Shown one piece after another: positions 19,753 to 30,556 of a stretch of DNA of 55,087 bases. Below the pieces are notes generated by a model. That model worked only from the letters and a program-made list of their open reading frames with translations, had not been told where the DNA came from and did no database searches. Position 1 is the first letter of the stretch. The number at the start of each line of letters is the position of its first letter. The position numbers and the translations under genes are program-made. Source of the DNA: an uncultured Candidatus Actinomarina sp. (GTDB lineage: Bacteria > Actinomycetota > Acidimicrobiia > Actinomarinales > Actinomarinaceae); the NCBI GenBank assembly GCA_902576605.1, contig CACGVI010000005.1, positions 1 to 55,087 of the forward strand, read 5' to 3'.

Positions 19753-20803
19753 GTATACTTTATCAAAACGTCAAGCTGTCAATGAATTATCGACCTTTTA
19801 CTCTTTTCTAGCTGGATTTTTGATTGCATTAGTCATAGGCTCAATAATTTTATTAATACAAGAAAAAAATCCTATCGATACTTTCTCTTTAATGTTCAAG
19901 CTTTCTATTGGTAGTGTTAACAGCTTAAGTTCATCATTAAATAAAGCAACCCCATTAATTCTTGCAGGTTTAGGTATTGCGATAATAAATACCGTGAAAC
20001 TGTGGAATATAGGTGCTGAAGGCCAAATTTTCATGGGTGCAATAGGTGTGAATTTATTTTATATTAATTCAAACTTATCAAATCCAACAATATTAATTTT
20101 TTTGCTTTTATTATCGGCATTTATAGGTGGTGCTTTTTGTATTCTAATTCCAGCTCTTGCAAAAGTTTTGTTTGGTGTTAATGAAATAATTACTACCTTA
20201 TTAACAAATTACATAGTCATAGGGTTGACTATTTATTTAGTAAATGGTCCCTGGAAAGATCCTAATTCGCTTAACTTTCCTGCAGCAGCTTACGTTGGAA
20301 AAGAAGTCTATTTGCCAACCATGTTTGGTAAATTAAGCTATGGATTTTTAATTTGCATTATATTTACAGCTTTAGCGCATTATCTAAAAAATAAATCAGT
20401 TTTTGGGTATGAAATGAGAATTGCTGGAGGATCTGAAATGACTGCAATTTATGCCGGAATAAATGCAAAGCAAAAAGCTTTTTTTGCAATGTTAATTGGT
20501 GGGGGTTTTGCAGGTTTAGCTGGTGGAGTTGAATTATTAAGTCAGACGCATCGGGTCTCAACAGGAATCTCACAAGGATTTGGATATACAGCGATAATTG
20601 TTGCAGCAATCACCGGAATGAGGCCCATAGGAATTTTTTTAGTTGGTACATTGTTTGGAGCACTGTCTATTGGTGGGTCAGTAATTCAAACTATCGGTGT
20701 AAGCACTTATATTGCTGATATTATTCAGGCATCAACATTATTTGGAGCTTTAGTAATTCAGTTTTTTTTCAATTATAAATTATTAAGAGTAGATGATGAT
20801 TGA
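19742..20803 (+). CDS. BMP-family nucleoside ABC transporter permease
   Basis: Polytopic; LWNIGAEGQIFMGA, FGVNEIITTLLTNYI motifs; GTG start overlapping the ATPase gene. Confidence 0.9.
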   Translation: MVNKYTLSKRQAVNELSTFYSFLAGFLIALVIGSIILLIQEKNPIDTFSLMFKLSIGSVNSLSSSLNKATPLILAGLGIAIINTVKLWNIGAEGQIFMGAIGVNLFYINSNLSNPTILIFLLLLSAFIGGAFCILIPALAKVLFGVNEIITTLLTNYIVIGLTIYLVNGPWKDPNSLNFPAAAYVGKEVYLPTMFGKLSYGFLICIIFTALAHYLKNKSVFGYEMRIAGGSEMTAIYAGINAKQKAFFAMLIGGGFAGLAGGVELLSQTHRVSTGISQGFGYTAIIVAAITGMRPIGIFLVGTLFGALSIGGSVIQTIGVSTYIADIIQASTLFGALVIQFFFNYKLLRVDDD

Positions 20804-21719
20804 TATACAGCTTCTTGGTTTATTGAACGCAACACTTCAAGCAGCAACATTATTATTTGTTGCAGCACTAGGTGAATTAATTACTGAAAAATCTGGGATA
20901 TTAAATCTTGGTGTTGAAGGAATGATATCAATTGGCGCAGTTGCAGGGTTCATGACTGCTGTTAATACAAACAATATCTTTTTAGCAGTTATTGTTGGGG
21001 TTCTTTCGTCTTCTGTATTTGCTTCAATACACGCAGTAGTTACCGTTGTTTTAAAACAAGACCAAACAGTATCTGGATTAATTTTAACGATACTTGGTTT
21101 AGCTCTTTCATCTTTAATTGGAAAAAATTATGTTGGGAAAAAACTCGATACAAAGCTAGATAGTTTTTTTTCTATTGATGATCCATCAAACATTCTGCAA
21201 GTGCTTTTAAGCCAAAACATAATATTTTATGTTGCAATTTTGTTGATGATACTAGTTTCGTATACCCTCAAAAATACAATGTTTGGAAGAAGACTTGAAG
21301 CAGTAGGTGAAGATTCTAAAGCAGCAGACTCAATGGGGTTAAATGTTACAAAAACACAATTTATAGCCACATGTTTAGGTGGAGCATTTGCTGGATTATC
21401 AGGAGTTTACTTAACATTAAGCTACGTTCCCTACTGGACAGACAATATGACAGCTGGAAGAGGATGGATTGCACTTGCTCTAGTAATTTTTGGAGGATGG
21501 AAGCCTTATCGCACAGCTTTAGGTGCTTTACTTTTTGGATTCCTCGAAGCATTAGTTCCTAGACTACAAACATATGGTTTTGAATTAAATCCTTATATTG
21601 TAAAAATTGCTCCATACATAATCACAATATTAATTTTGGTTTTATTAACAATTTATAAGGGTGGAAAAACAGGTGCACCAAAAAATATTGGTATTCCATT
21701 CTTTAGAGAAAATAGATAA
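20793..21719 (+). CDS. BMP-family nucleoside ABC transporter permease
   Basis: Polytopic; ITEKSGILNLGVEGMISIGAVAGF, GRGWIALALVIFGGWKP. Confidence 0.92.
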   Translation: MMIDIQLLGLLNATLQAATLLFVAALGELITEKSGILNLGVEGMISIGAVAGFMTAVNTNNIFLAVIVGVLSSSVFASIHAVVTVVLKQDQTVSGLILTILGLALSSLIGKNYVGKKLDTKLDSFFSIDDPSNILQVLLSQNIIFYVAILLMILVSYTLKNTMFGRRLEAVGEDSKAADSMGLNVTKTQFIATCLGGAFAGLSGVYLTLSYVPYWTDNMTAGRGWIALALVIFGGWKPYRTALGALLFGFLEALVPRLQTYGFELNPYIVKIAPYIITILILVLLTIYKGGKTGAPKNIGIPFFRENR

Positions 21720-21779
21720 ATCAAATTATTTAAATCAATTTTTTGGTAGTATTAACACAACTTTAATTAACACCTGTGA

Positions 21780-22274
21780 GTGTTGAAAGGAAACGTCTTG
21801 GAAATAGATAAAATAATTTATCGTCTAAGTAAAGAAATTACTGAATCTGAGTTTAACAATCCTCTATTACTTGGAATCCCAAGAAGAGGCGATTTAATTG
21901 CAAAAAGAATTTCAAAAAACCTTGATCAACTAAATTACGCTCATGATATTGATACTATTGATTATTTACCATTTAGAGATGATTTAGAGGAAGAAATTAA
22001 GAAAACCAAATTAAATATAAATCCGCAAGAAAGAGATGTCATTTTGATTGATGATGTTATTTATACAGGAAGAACCTTAAGAGCTTCAATAGAGGCCGTA
22101 GTTCATACAGGCAGGCCAAGATTAATAGCTCTTCTTTGCTTGATTGACAGAGGCCATAGAGAATTACCCATGAGTCCAAAATTCATTGGAAAAAATATAC
22201 CTACTAATGAAGAGGAGTATGTTTCAGTATTTCTTAAAGAATTAGATGATGTTGATAAGGTTGAGGTTAAATAG
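21780..22274 (+). CDS. pyrR: bifunctional pyr operon regulator / uracil phosphoribosyltransferase PyrR
   Basis: GIPRRGDLIAKRI, LIDDVIYTGRTLRASIEA, RPRLIALLCLIDRGHRELP; TTG at about 21798 is a plausible alternative start. Confidence 0.92.
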   Translation: MLKGNVLEIDKIIYRLSKEITESEFNNPLLLGIPRRGDLIAKRISKNLDQLNYAHDIDTIDYLPFRDDLEEEIKKTKLNINPQERDVILIDDVIYTGRTLRASIEAVVHTGRPRLIALLCLIDRGHRELPMSPKFIGKNIPTNEEEYVSVFLKELDDVDKVEVK

Positions 22275-22277
22275 CAT

Positions 22278-23156
22278 ATGAAGCATCTTCTAGATTTTCA
22301 AAATTTAGAAAAAAGAAATTTAGAAAAGATTGTTAATGCTATTTTGAAACTTAATATACAAAAATTAAAAAAAATTGATTCTTTTACCCTTTTGCAATTT
22401 AATGAAGGTTCAACAAGAACTAGGCTTTCATTTTCAATTGCTGCTCAGAAATTGGGTATCAATGTAGTAGAGTCGCAAGACTCAATTTCAGCTAAAGAAA
22501 AAGGTGAAAGCTTGACTCACGAATTGGAAACTTTTAAATCTATGGGAATAGAAGCATTAGTAATAAGGACAAAAGAAAATAATTTAGAGGAATATAAAAA
22601 TTTTGATGAAATTTCAGTTATTAGTGGAGGATTTGGTAATACTTCTCATCCAACACAAGCATTAGTTGATGTTGCAACTCTAACAAAACTAAATAAATTT
22701 TCATATGAAGTACCAGTAACGTATGTTGGTGACCTTAAACATTCAAGGGTATTTTCTTCTGGCAGGGAGCTATTAACCAAATTAGGATTTAAGGTTGGTG
22801 TTTTCTCTAATGAAGAACTTCTTCCAAGTAATTTAGATAATTTATGTGTTTTTAATTCTTGGGAAGAAGTAGTTGAAAATTCAGGATCTGTTGAATTATT
22901 AAGAGTTCAAAAAGAACGCATTGAAAATATTGAAGGTTTTGATTTTAATAATTACAAAAAAAACTTTCAATTAACCAATGAAATACTTGAAAACACTTCC
23001 GATGACTTTGTGGTCTTGCACCCAATGCCGATAAATATTGGAATAGAAATAGATGAAAGTGCAGTAAAAAGCAAAAAATTTATATACCAAGAGCAATTAA
23101 AAATGGCAATTCCTGCAAGGGTTGCAAGCTATCAATATGTTTTTGGAGCTATATGA
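22278..23156 (+). CDS. pyrB: aspartate carbamoyltransferase catalytic subunit
   Basis: FNEGSTRTRLSFSIAAQKLG, SHPTQALVDVATL, YVGDLKHSRVFSS, LHPMPINIGIEI. Confidence 0.95.
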   Translation: MKHLLDFQNLEKRNLEKIVNAILKLNIQKLKKIDSFTLLQFNEGSTRTRLSFSIAAQKLGINVVESQDSISAKEKGESLTHELETFKSMGIEALVIRTKENNLEEYKNFDEISVISGGFGNTSHPTQALVDVATLTKLNKFSYEVPVTYVGDLKHSRVFSSGRELLTKLGFKVGVFSNEELLPSNLDNLCVFNSWEEVVENSGSVELLRVQKERIENIEGFDFNNYKKNFQLTNEILENTSDDFVVLHPMPINIGIEIDESAVKSKKFIYQEQLKMAIPARVASYQYVFGAI

Positions 23157-24211
23157 TTGAAATGCCATCATTTATTGATCTTCATACCCATACACGTTAT
23201 CCAGATAAAAATAATTTCCCTATTTTAGAAATTGAAAAAGCAGCATTAAATGGTGGGTATTCAGAAGTTTTAGCTATGGCAAATTCTGAAATAACAATTG
23301 ATTCAATAGAAAATCTTAAACTAGCGAGGTCCTTTGATAAAAAGTTAAGAATAAAAGTTCATCGAGTTGGAGCATTATCAAAAAATCTTGATGGAAAAGA
23401 GCTTGTAAATTTTAATAAATTTGTTGATGAAGGAGTAACAATTTTTTCAGACGATGGAAAAACACTTATTGATGATGATCTTTCGGAAATTGCTTTTAAA
23501 GAAATTGCTAAGTTAAATGGTGCAATTTTTCAACATTGTGAAAAAAACTGCCACACAAATCCTGGTGATATAGCACCTCCTTACAACACTTCGGAGCTAA
23601 TTACTATTCATGAAAATGAAGAGTTTGAAATTGTAAAAAGAGATTTAGATTTAGTAAACAAATATAAAACTAGATATCATATACAACATGTTTCTTCTAA
23701 AAAGAGTGTCGAACTAATAAAAGATGCAAAAGAAAATGGCCTTCCAGTAACTGCTGAAGTAACCCCTCATCACTTACTAAAAAATAACCTAGATATAAAT
23801 ATGAATGATGGAAGCCTCAAAATGTATCCACCATTAAGATCAGAAGAAGATAGGCAAGCATTAATTAGTGGCCTGAAAAATGGAATTATCGATGTTATTG
23901 CTACTGATCATGCTCCCCATCCAAAAGAAACTAAAGAAGTAAGTTTCAAGAAATCTGCCAGAGGCGTGGTTGGGCTTGAGTCAGCATTTGTTGTTTTATT
24001 TTCCTCAAATTTATTTAGCTTGGAAGAACTAACAAGATTTATGTCGATAAACCCAATGAATATTCTGGTTAGTCTTGGATATGATAGTTCAAACACTAAA
24101 AAGAATAACTGGACTAAAAATGATAGTACTTTTATTACAAAATCATTCTACAAAAATTCAGCCTTTGAAAACTTCCAAGTAAGCATTCAGAAAGAACTTA
24201 ATCATGTATAA
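23153..24211 (+). CDS. pyrC: dihydroorotase
   Basis: FIDLHTHTRYP, QHCE, HIQHVSSKKS, VTPHHLL, DVIATDHAPHPKETKE. Confidence 0.93.
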   Translation: MIEMPSFIDLHTHTRYPDKNNFPILEIEKAALNGGYSEVLAMANSEITIDSIENLKLARSFDKKLRIKVHRVGALSKNLDGKELVNFNKFVDEGVTIFSDDGKTLIDDDLSEIAFKEIAKLNGAIFQHCEKNCHTNPGDIAPPYNTSELITIHENEEFEIVKRDLDLVNKYKTRYHIQHVSSKKSVELIKDAKENGLPVTAEVTPHHLLKNNLDINMNDGSLKMYPPLRSEEDRQALISGLKNGIIDVIATDHAPHPKETKEVSFKKSARGVVGLESAFVVLFSSNLFSLEELTRFMSINPMNILVSLGYDSSNTKKNNWTKNDSTFITKSFYKNSAFENFQVSIQKELNHV

Positions 24212-25301
24212 AAAAACTTTGCTTGTCAATCAAAATGGAGATGAATTTATAGGATGGTCCGATAACGAATTTAACCCCACAACTGGTGAGCTAATATTTA
24301 ATACAGCAATGACAGGTTTTGTTGAAATTCTCAGTGACCCCTCCTATATAAATCAAATAATTACGTTTACTTCTTCTCATGTTGGAAATTATGGAATGTC
24401 ACAAGATGATTATGAGTCTAATGAACCAAAAGTTGAGGCTGCAATAGGTAATTCATTTACATATGATCCTTCATCTTGGAGATCAGAAAAATCTGTAACT
24501 TCTTGGTTAAAAGAATATGAAATACCCTTCAGTGGAGGTTTTGATGTCAGGTCAATAGCAAAGCATCTTAGAGACTATGGGTCCAGTATGTTTGCAATAG
24601 GACAAGAGGTTGATAAAGACTCACTTATTAATTTAGTAAAGGATGCCAAGGACATAATTGGTGACAATTCAGCACTGACAGCTGGTAGTTTGAGCTTGGG
24701 TAACGATACTGTTGGTAAAGTTGGAATTTTAGATCTTGGAGCTAAACAAAGTATTGTAAATGTATTGAAAAAGTTAAATTTTCAAGCTGTAGCAATTTCT
24801 CCAAAAGAATCAGCAGAAAACATTCTTTCAATGAATCTGAAAGGTATTTTAATATCTAATGGACCTGGAGATCCAAGATCTCTTGGTGGTGTTATTGATA
24901 CTGTTCAAAAGCTAATTGGTAATATACCTATATTTGGAATCTGTTTAGGCCATCAAATTTTAAGCCTTGCGTGTGGTCTGACTGTTAAAAAATTAGAATT
25001 TGGACATCATGGCTCTAATCACCCTGTAGAAATCAAAGGAATCAAGAAAGCATTGATTACTGCCCAGAATCACGGATTTGCTGTAGATGATTTTGAATCT
25101 GATCTTGTACACGAAAAGTTTGGAAGAATTGAAAGTTACGCAAGTAATTTAAATGATGGAAGTAATGAAGGTATAAGTATTTGGGAATCAATGGCTTATT
25201 CAGTACAGTTTCATCCAGAATCTGGTCCGGGCACATCTGATGGACTACAAATTTTTGATCCATTTGTGAAACTTATGGAAAGTAATTATGCCAAAAAATA
25301 A
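24204..25301 (+). CDS. carA: carbamoyl-phosphate synthase small subunit
   Basis: [24 protein letters not shown]-type region, [10 protein letters not shown] catalytic Cys, [10 protein letters not shown]. Confidence 0.95.
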   Translation: MYKKTLLVNQNGDEFIGWSDNEFNPTTGELIFNTAMTGFVEILSDPSYINQIITFTSSHVGNYGMSQDDYESNEPKVEAAIGNSFTYDPSSWRSEKSVTSWLKEYEIPFSGGFDVRSIAKHLRDYGSSMFAIGQEVDKDSLINLVKDAKDIIGDNSALTAGSLSLGNDTVGKVGILDLGAKQSIVNVLKKLNFQAVAISPKESAENILSMNLKGILISNGPGDPRSLGGVIDTVQKLIGNIPIFGICLGHQILSLACGLTVKKLEFGHHGSNHPVEIKGIKKALITAQNHGFAVDDFESDLVHEKFGRIESYASNLNDGSNEGISIWESMAYSVQFHPESGPGTSDGLQIFDPFVKLMESNYAKK

Positions 25302-28300
25302 AGATATAAATAGCATTTTAATAATTGGATCAGGACCAATTGTAATTGGGCAAGCATGTGAGTTTGATTATTCAGGATCACAGGCTGCAAAAGCACTTAA
25401 ACATGAGGGTTATAGAGTTATTCTTGTTAATTCAAATCCAGCAACTATTATGACTGATCCTGAAATGGCAGATGCTACATATATTGAACCACTGACTGTA
25501 AATTATTTGAAAAAGATAATTGAGATTGAAAGACCTGATGCTGTCTTACCTACATTAGGTGGACAAACAGCACTTAATTTATCAATGGAATTAGAAAATG
25601 AAAATGTATTCGATAAAAATGATATTTTACTTTTGGGTGCTTCAGCAAAATCTATAGAGATTGCAGAAAATAGGTGGCTATTTAAAAGTGCTATGGAAAG
25701 TGCAGGAATTAAAACATTACAAGCTGAGTATGTTAAGTCTATCGAAGAGGGTGTCTCTGCTAGTGAAGATATAGGATTTCCATTAATGCTTAGGCCTTCA
25801 TTTATTCTAGGTGGAGGTGGCACAAGTCTTGTTGAAAGTAAAAAAGACTTAGAGAAAAAGTTAAAAGATGCATTTAAAGCATCACCAACGCAAGAAGTTT
25901 TAATTGAAGAATCTGTTTATGGTTGGAAAGAGTATGAACTTGAGGTAATGAGAGACAGTGATGGAAACGGTGTTATTGTCTGTGGAATTGAAAATTTTGA
26001 CCCAATGGGCGTTCACACTGGAGATTCCATTACAGTAGCCCCAATTCAAACTTTGTCTGACAAAGAATATCAAATTATGAGAGACGAAGCGCTACTTTGT
26101 TTAGACACAATTGGGATTGCAACTGGTGGAAGTAACGTTCAATTTGCAGTTAATCCAGAAAATGGTGATAGAAGAATTATAGAAATGAATCCTCGAGTCT
26201 CGAGGTCTTCAGCATTAGCATCTAAAGCAACTGGGTTTCCTATTGCAAAATTTGCAGCACTATTAGCTGTGGGTTACAACCTTACAGAATTAAAAAATGA
26301 TATTACTGGTTCAACACCAGCAAGTTTTGAACCAGTTCAGGACTATGTAGTTGTTAAGATTCCAAGATTTGATTTCCCAAAATTCCCCTCTACAGATGAC
26401 GTCTTAGGAACGTCTATGCAAAGTGTAGGTGAGGTTATGTCAATAGCTTCAACTTTCACAGAAAGCTTGACTAAAGCAATTAGATCACTTGAAATAGGAA
26501 AAACAGGAATAAGAAATATTGACAATCGATTTATAAACCTGCCAAAAAAACAACTTCAAGAAGAAATTAAAACACCAAGACCTAGAAGAATTTTTGCGAT
26601 TCTAGAAGCTATTAGAAGAAACTGGCCAATCGAAGATATAGCTTTCTTGTCAAAAGTAGATTTGTGGTTCTTAAGAGAGATTGAAAAAAGTTTTAATGTA
26701 AACCCAGAGTCAACTCCTGTATCAATTTTAAAAATGCTTGGTTGGACTGATGAAGATCTAGATTCTAAAGAAATAAAGGATGACCTTGAAAATAAAAGAG
26801 CTTATAAACTTGTAGACACTTGTTCAGCAGAATTCCTATCAAAAACTCCATATTTGTACTCTACTTTTGGGACGTCAGACGATGACAGCGCATCAAAGAA
26901 TAAAAAAGTCGTAGTCATAGGTTCTGGGCCAAACAGAATTGGACAGGGAATAGAGTTTGATTATTGCTGCGTCCATGGGGTTGAGTCTTTAAAAGAAAAT
27001 AATTATGAAGCTATCATGATTAACTCCAACCCAGAAACTGTTTCTACAGATTATGACACTGCAGATAAATTGTATTTTGAACCACTTTCTTGGGATGAAG
27101 TTAAAGCAGTGTTAGCAAGAGAAAATCCAGATTCAGTGATTATTCAACTTGGAGGGCAAACTCCCCTAAAGCTAGCAGATAAAATCTCTTCAGCAGGTTA
27201 TAAAATTGCTGGATCGTCTCTAGATGTCATAGATGCAACTGAGGATAGAGATTTATTTCAAAAACTTTGTTTATCTTTAAATATTGATCAACCAAAATCA
27301 AAAATTTCATTTAATGAGGATAAGTTAATCAGTGCAGTTAAAGAGATTACTTATCCTGTGCTGTTAAGACCAAGCTATGTTTTGGGAGGTAGGGCTATGC
27401 GTGTTGTTAAAAATGATGAGGAGTTAAAAAACTACCTTTCAATATTAGCAACTGCAGATGACGATGGGAATCCTTTTAGTTCCGGCCCACTACTTGTTGA
27501 CCAGTTTCTAACAGAAACTATCGAAATAGATGTTGATTTAATTTCAGATGGAAAAGATGTCTTTATTGCAGGAATTTTAGAGCATTTGGAACCTGCAGGA
27601 GTTCATAGTGGAGATTCTACAGCTGTTCTTCCACCATTTAGTATTACGGAGAGCATGATAAAGGAAATTAAAGACAAGAGTACGACCCTTGCAAAAGCCC
27701 TTGGTGTAAAAGGGTTATTAAATATTCAATTTGCTATTAAAGATGATACATTGTTTATTCTTGAGGCAAATCCAAGAGCTTCAAGAACTATGCCTTTTGT
27801 GTCAAAAGTGACAGGAAACCAAATAATCAAAGCTGGAACCCTTTTAATGCTTGGACATAGTTTGGATTCAATCAAAAAAACTACCAATTATTTGAATAGT
27901 TCAACAAATAAAGTAGCTATTAAAAAAGCTATTTTTCCTTGGTCAAGATTTCCAGCTGAAGATACAATGCTTGGCCCTGAAATGAAAGCAACAGGAGAAG
28001 TGTTGGGAATTGGAAGAAGTTTTGGAGTTGCTTTAAATAAAGCTTATGCAGCTGCAGGAGTTGAGATAAATGAAAATGAAAAAGGTATTTTTGTATCTCT
28101 TAGCGATCAAGAAAAACCTAATTTTATAAAAATTGTAAAAACTTATTCCGACTTAGGATTCAAAATTTATTCAACATATGGAACAGGAGAATACTTAGAA
28201 AATAACGATATTAACTCAACTATTGTTGGAAGGGCTGATGAGACCTTTCCAACTTCTTTGACTATTCTTCAAGATAAGCTCATTTCACTTGTTATCAATA

Positions 28301-28470
28301 CGCCTACATTTGCAAACGAATATACAGATGGATGGAAAATTAGGCGACTCTCACATGAAACTGGTGTAGCAGTAGTTTCATCTGTTAGAGAAGCTGAGGC
28401 TTTTTTACAGGCATTTTTAGAAACTACGAAATCTTTTGAAGACATGGAGGCAATACAAAATGTCAGTTAA
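25288..28470 (+). CDS. carB: carbamoyl-phosphate synthase large subunit
   Basis: 1060 aa, duplicated ATP-grasp; [53 protein letters not shown]. Confidence 0.97.
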   Translation: MPKNKDINSILIIGSGPIVIGQACEFDYSGSQAAKALKHEGYRVILVNSNPATIMTDPEMADATYIEPLTVNYLKKIIEIERPDAVLPTLGGQTALNLSMELENENVFDKNDILLLGASAKSIEIAENRWLFKSAMESAGIKTLQAEYVKSIEEGVSASEDIGFPLMLRPSFILGGGGTSLVESKKDLEKKLKDAFKASPTQEVLIEESVYGWKEYELEVMRDSDGNGVIVCGIENFDPMGVHTGDSITVAPIQTLSDKEYQIMRDEALLCLDTIGIATGGSNVQFAVNPENGDRRIIEMNPRVSRSSALASKATGFPIAKFAALLAVGYNLTELKNDITGSTPASFEPVQDYVVVKIPRFDFPKFPSTDDVLGTSMQSVGEVMSIASTFTESLTKAIRSLEIGKTGIRNIDNRFINLPKKQLQEEIKTPRPRRIFAILEAIRRNWPIEDIAFLSKVDLWFLREIEKSFNVNPESTPVSILKMLGWTDEDLDSKEIKDDLENKRAYKLVDTCSAEFLSKTPYLYSTFGTSDDDSASKNKKVVVIGSGPNRIGQGIEFDYCCVHGVESLKENNYEAIMINSNPETVSTDYDTADKLYFEPLSWDEVKAVLARENPDSVIIQLGGQTPLKLADKISSAGYKIAGSSLDVIDATEDRDLFQKLCLSLNIDQPKSKISFNEDKLISAVKEITYPVLLRPSYVLGGRAMRVVKNDEELKNYLSILATADDDGNPFSSGPLLVDQFLTETIEIDVDLISDGKDVFIAGILEHLEPAGVHSGDSTAVLPPFSITESMIKEIKDKSTTLAKALGVKGLLNIQFAIKDDTLFILEANPRASRTMPFVSKVTGNQIIKAGTLLMLGHSLDSIKKTTNYLNSSTNKVAIKKAIFPWSRFPAEDTMLGPEMKATGEVLGIGRSFGVALNKAYAAAGVEINENEKGIFVSLSDQEKPNFIKIVKTYSDLGFKIYSTYGTGEYLENNDINSTIVGRADETFPTSLTILQDKLISLVINTPTFANEYTDGWKIRRLSHETGVAVVSSVREAEAFLQAFLETTKSFEDMEAIQNVS

Positions 28471-29098
28471 ACCAATATTCTTTGCACTAGATGGAAAATC
28501 ATTATCTGAATTTGAATTTGAACTAAAAAAATTAAAAGATCATATATACGGAGTAAAAGTAGGCCTTGAACTCTTTGTTTCTGAAGGGCCATCTGTTGTA
28601 GAAAAGTTAAAAAAACAAGGATGGCAAGTTTTTTTGGACCTAAAACTTCATGATATACCAAATACTGTTAAGGAAGCTACAAGAAGTGCAGCAAACCTTG
28701 GTGCAGATTTTTTAACAATTCATATCGCTTCTACTAGCGATGCCTTAATTGAAGCATCAAACAATAAAGGCAATACTCTGCAAATTCTTGGTGTTAGTAG
28801 TTCACTAACCAGTAGAGCTATGAGTAACTCAGTAAGTGAAGAAGTAAACAAAGAGTTTAAAGCAGCGAAAGAATGTGGTGTTGACGGAGTAATTTGTCCA
28901 GCTTCAGAAATATCTAAAACAAAAGAGATATTTGATTTAATTGTAACTCCTGGGATACGTCTTAAAAATGATGACAAAAATGACCAAAAAAATATTGCAA
29001 CACCTAATTTTGCAATCAATGAAGGTGCAAAATATATAGTTATGGGAAGATCTATAAGAAATAATCTCGACTACATTATCAATGATTTAGAGTTATGA
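28460..29098 (+). CDS. pyrF: orotidine-5'-phosphate decarboxylase
   Basis: [21 protein letters not shown] catalytic motif, [15 protein letters not shown]; start taken at [12 protein letters not shown]. Confidence 0.93.
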   Translation: MSVKPIFFALDGKSLSEFEFELKKLKDHIYGVKVGLELFVSEGPSVVEKLKKQGWQVFLDLKLHDIPNTVKEATRSAANLGADFLTIHIASTSDALIEASNNKGNTLQILGVSSSLTSRAMSNSVSEEVNKEFKAAKECGVDGVICPASEISKTKEIFDLIVTPGIRLKNDDKNDQKNIATPNFAINEGAKYIVMGRSIRNNLDYIINDLEL

Positions 29099-29772
29099 AA
29101 ACATTTATTGCAGCACCATTTGGAAATTATATTAAAACATCAAGTACAATCTCCGTTACTGGAAGCTGGACTATAGAAAAACGTAAAGGCCGTATAAAGC
29201 AAATTGTAAAAACACTGAGATACACCAAGAGAGGGTGGGTTAACAAAATAGGCTTAAGAAATCCTGGATTTGAATATGGTATAAAAAATCATAAAGAAAA
29301 TGAGGTATTTTCAGTAGCTGGAATTGAGGAAGATGATTGGAAAATTTTTGCTGAATTGATTCCCAGTGATACAAATCTAGAAGTAAATATGTCATGCCCA
29401 AATATTGAAAACCACTTTACTTCAGGAATTGAAAACTTCAGTTATGAGTCTCGCCAGTGGTACATTGGAAAGATTTCTCCATTAACAACTTTTGATGAGC
29501 TAGAAAAATATATAAATGAATTTAATTTTAAACAAATCCATGCATGTAATACTTTGCCCATTGAAAAAGGTGGTTTAAGCGGAAAAGAACTTATCCCATA
29601 TACTTCTAAATTTATTGAGCATATAAAGCAGTACTATCCTCATATTGAGATTATTGCTGGTGGAGGAATATCTGAAAAAAAAGATATTGAGCATTATATT
29701 GAGTTAGGCGCAGATCACATAAGTCTTGGAACTGTATGTTTCAATCCAGTAAAATTAGGAAGGTTATTATGA
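29095..29772 (+). CDS. pyrD: compact dihydroorotate dehydrogenase-like protein
   Basis: WVNKIGLRNPG, LEVNMSCPN, ACNTLPIEKGGLSGKEL, EIIAGGGIS, ADHISLGTVCF; located between pyrF and pyrE-like ORF; only 225 aa. Confidence 0.75.
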   Translation: MKTFIAAPFGNYIKTSSTISVTGSWTIEKRKGRIKQIVKTLRYTKRGWVNKIGLRNPGFEYGIKNHKENEVFSVAGIEEDDWKIFAELIPSDTNLEVNMSCPNIENHFTSGIENFSYESRQWYIGKISPLTTFDELEKYINEFNFKQIHACNTLPIEKGGLSGKELIPYTSKFIEHIKQYYPHIEIIAGGGISEKKDIEHYIELGADHISLGTVCFNPVKLGRLL

Positions 29773-30125
29773 ATTTATTTATCAGAGAAGATTTTATTTC
29801 ACACGCAGGATTGCCATTGACTTGGAAGGTCGAATGTGATGCGTTAGGTGAGGGTGATTACGAAGCGCTTGCAAAAATAGTGAGCGAAAAAATTAAATTT
29901 AAAGATGTTGTTGGTATACCTCGTGGAGGTATTCCTTTTGAAAATGCCCTTAAACAGTACGCATCTAATGACGAAAATGATCCTTTGTTAATTTGTGATG
30001 ATGTATATACAACTGGTACATCAATGAGAGAGGTTTATCAAGAGGGTGCAATTGGTATTGTGGTTTTTGCAAGGAATGAGATTACAGATGATTGGATTAA
30101 GGCAATTTGGCAAATGTCAATTTAG
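29769..30125 (+). CDS. pyrE: compact orotate-type phosphoribosyltransferase
   Basis: VVGIPRGGIPFENAL and PRPP motif LLICDDVYTTGTSM; start MNLFIREDF overlaps the previous stop (ATGA). Confidence 0.7.
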   Translation: MNLFIREDFISHAGLPLTWKVECDALGEGDYEALAKIVSEKIKFKDVVGIPRGGIPFENALKQYASNDENDPLLICDDVYTTGTSMREVYQEGAIGIVVFARNEITDDWIKAIWQMSI

Positions 30126-30556
30126 TCTTCAAATTTACTAATTCTTCTTAAATATCTCTCATCTTGAATTAATTTAGCATCTAAGAAACTTTCAACAATA
30201 TCTAGAACATTTTCTTCATTTATATTGTTTGCGCCTAAACATAAAACATTTACATCATTGTGTTCTACACTTTGGGTTGCAGTCTCTTTATCAACTACAT
30301 TTGCAGCTCTTATTCCTTTTATTTTATTAGCAGAAATAGACATGCCTACACCGCTTCCACAAATCAATAATCCTCTTGAGGATTCATTATTGACTACAAA
30401 ATCACAAACTTCTTTTGCAAAGTCTGGAAAATCGCAACTCTCTTCACTGTTGGTTCCAAAATCATTTAAGTTAATTTCTTTTTTAAGGTTGTGAACAATA
30501 TAATTTTTTAGATTGTATCCAGCATGGTCAGATGCAATTGCTAAATTTTGAATCAT
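30122..30556 (-). CDS. rpiB: ribose-5-phosphate isomerase B
   Basis: IASDHAGYNLK, DYPDFA-like DFPDFAKEV, LLICGSGVGMSISANKIKGIRAA. Confidence 0.92.
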   Translation of the reverse strand: MIQNLAIASDHAGYNLKNYIVHNLKKEINLNDFGTNSEESCDFPDFAKEVCDFVVNNESSRGLLICGSGVGMSISANKIKGIRAANVVDKETATQSVEHNDVNVLCLGANNINEENVLDIVESFLDAKLIQDERYLRRISKFED

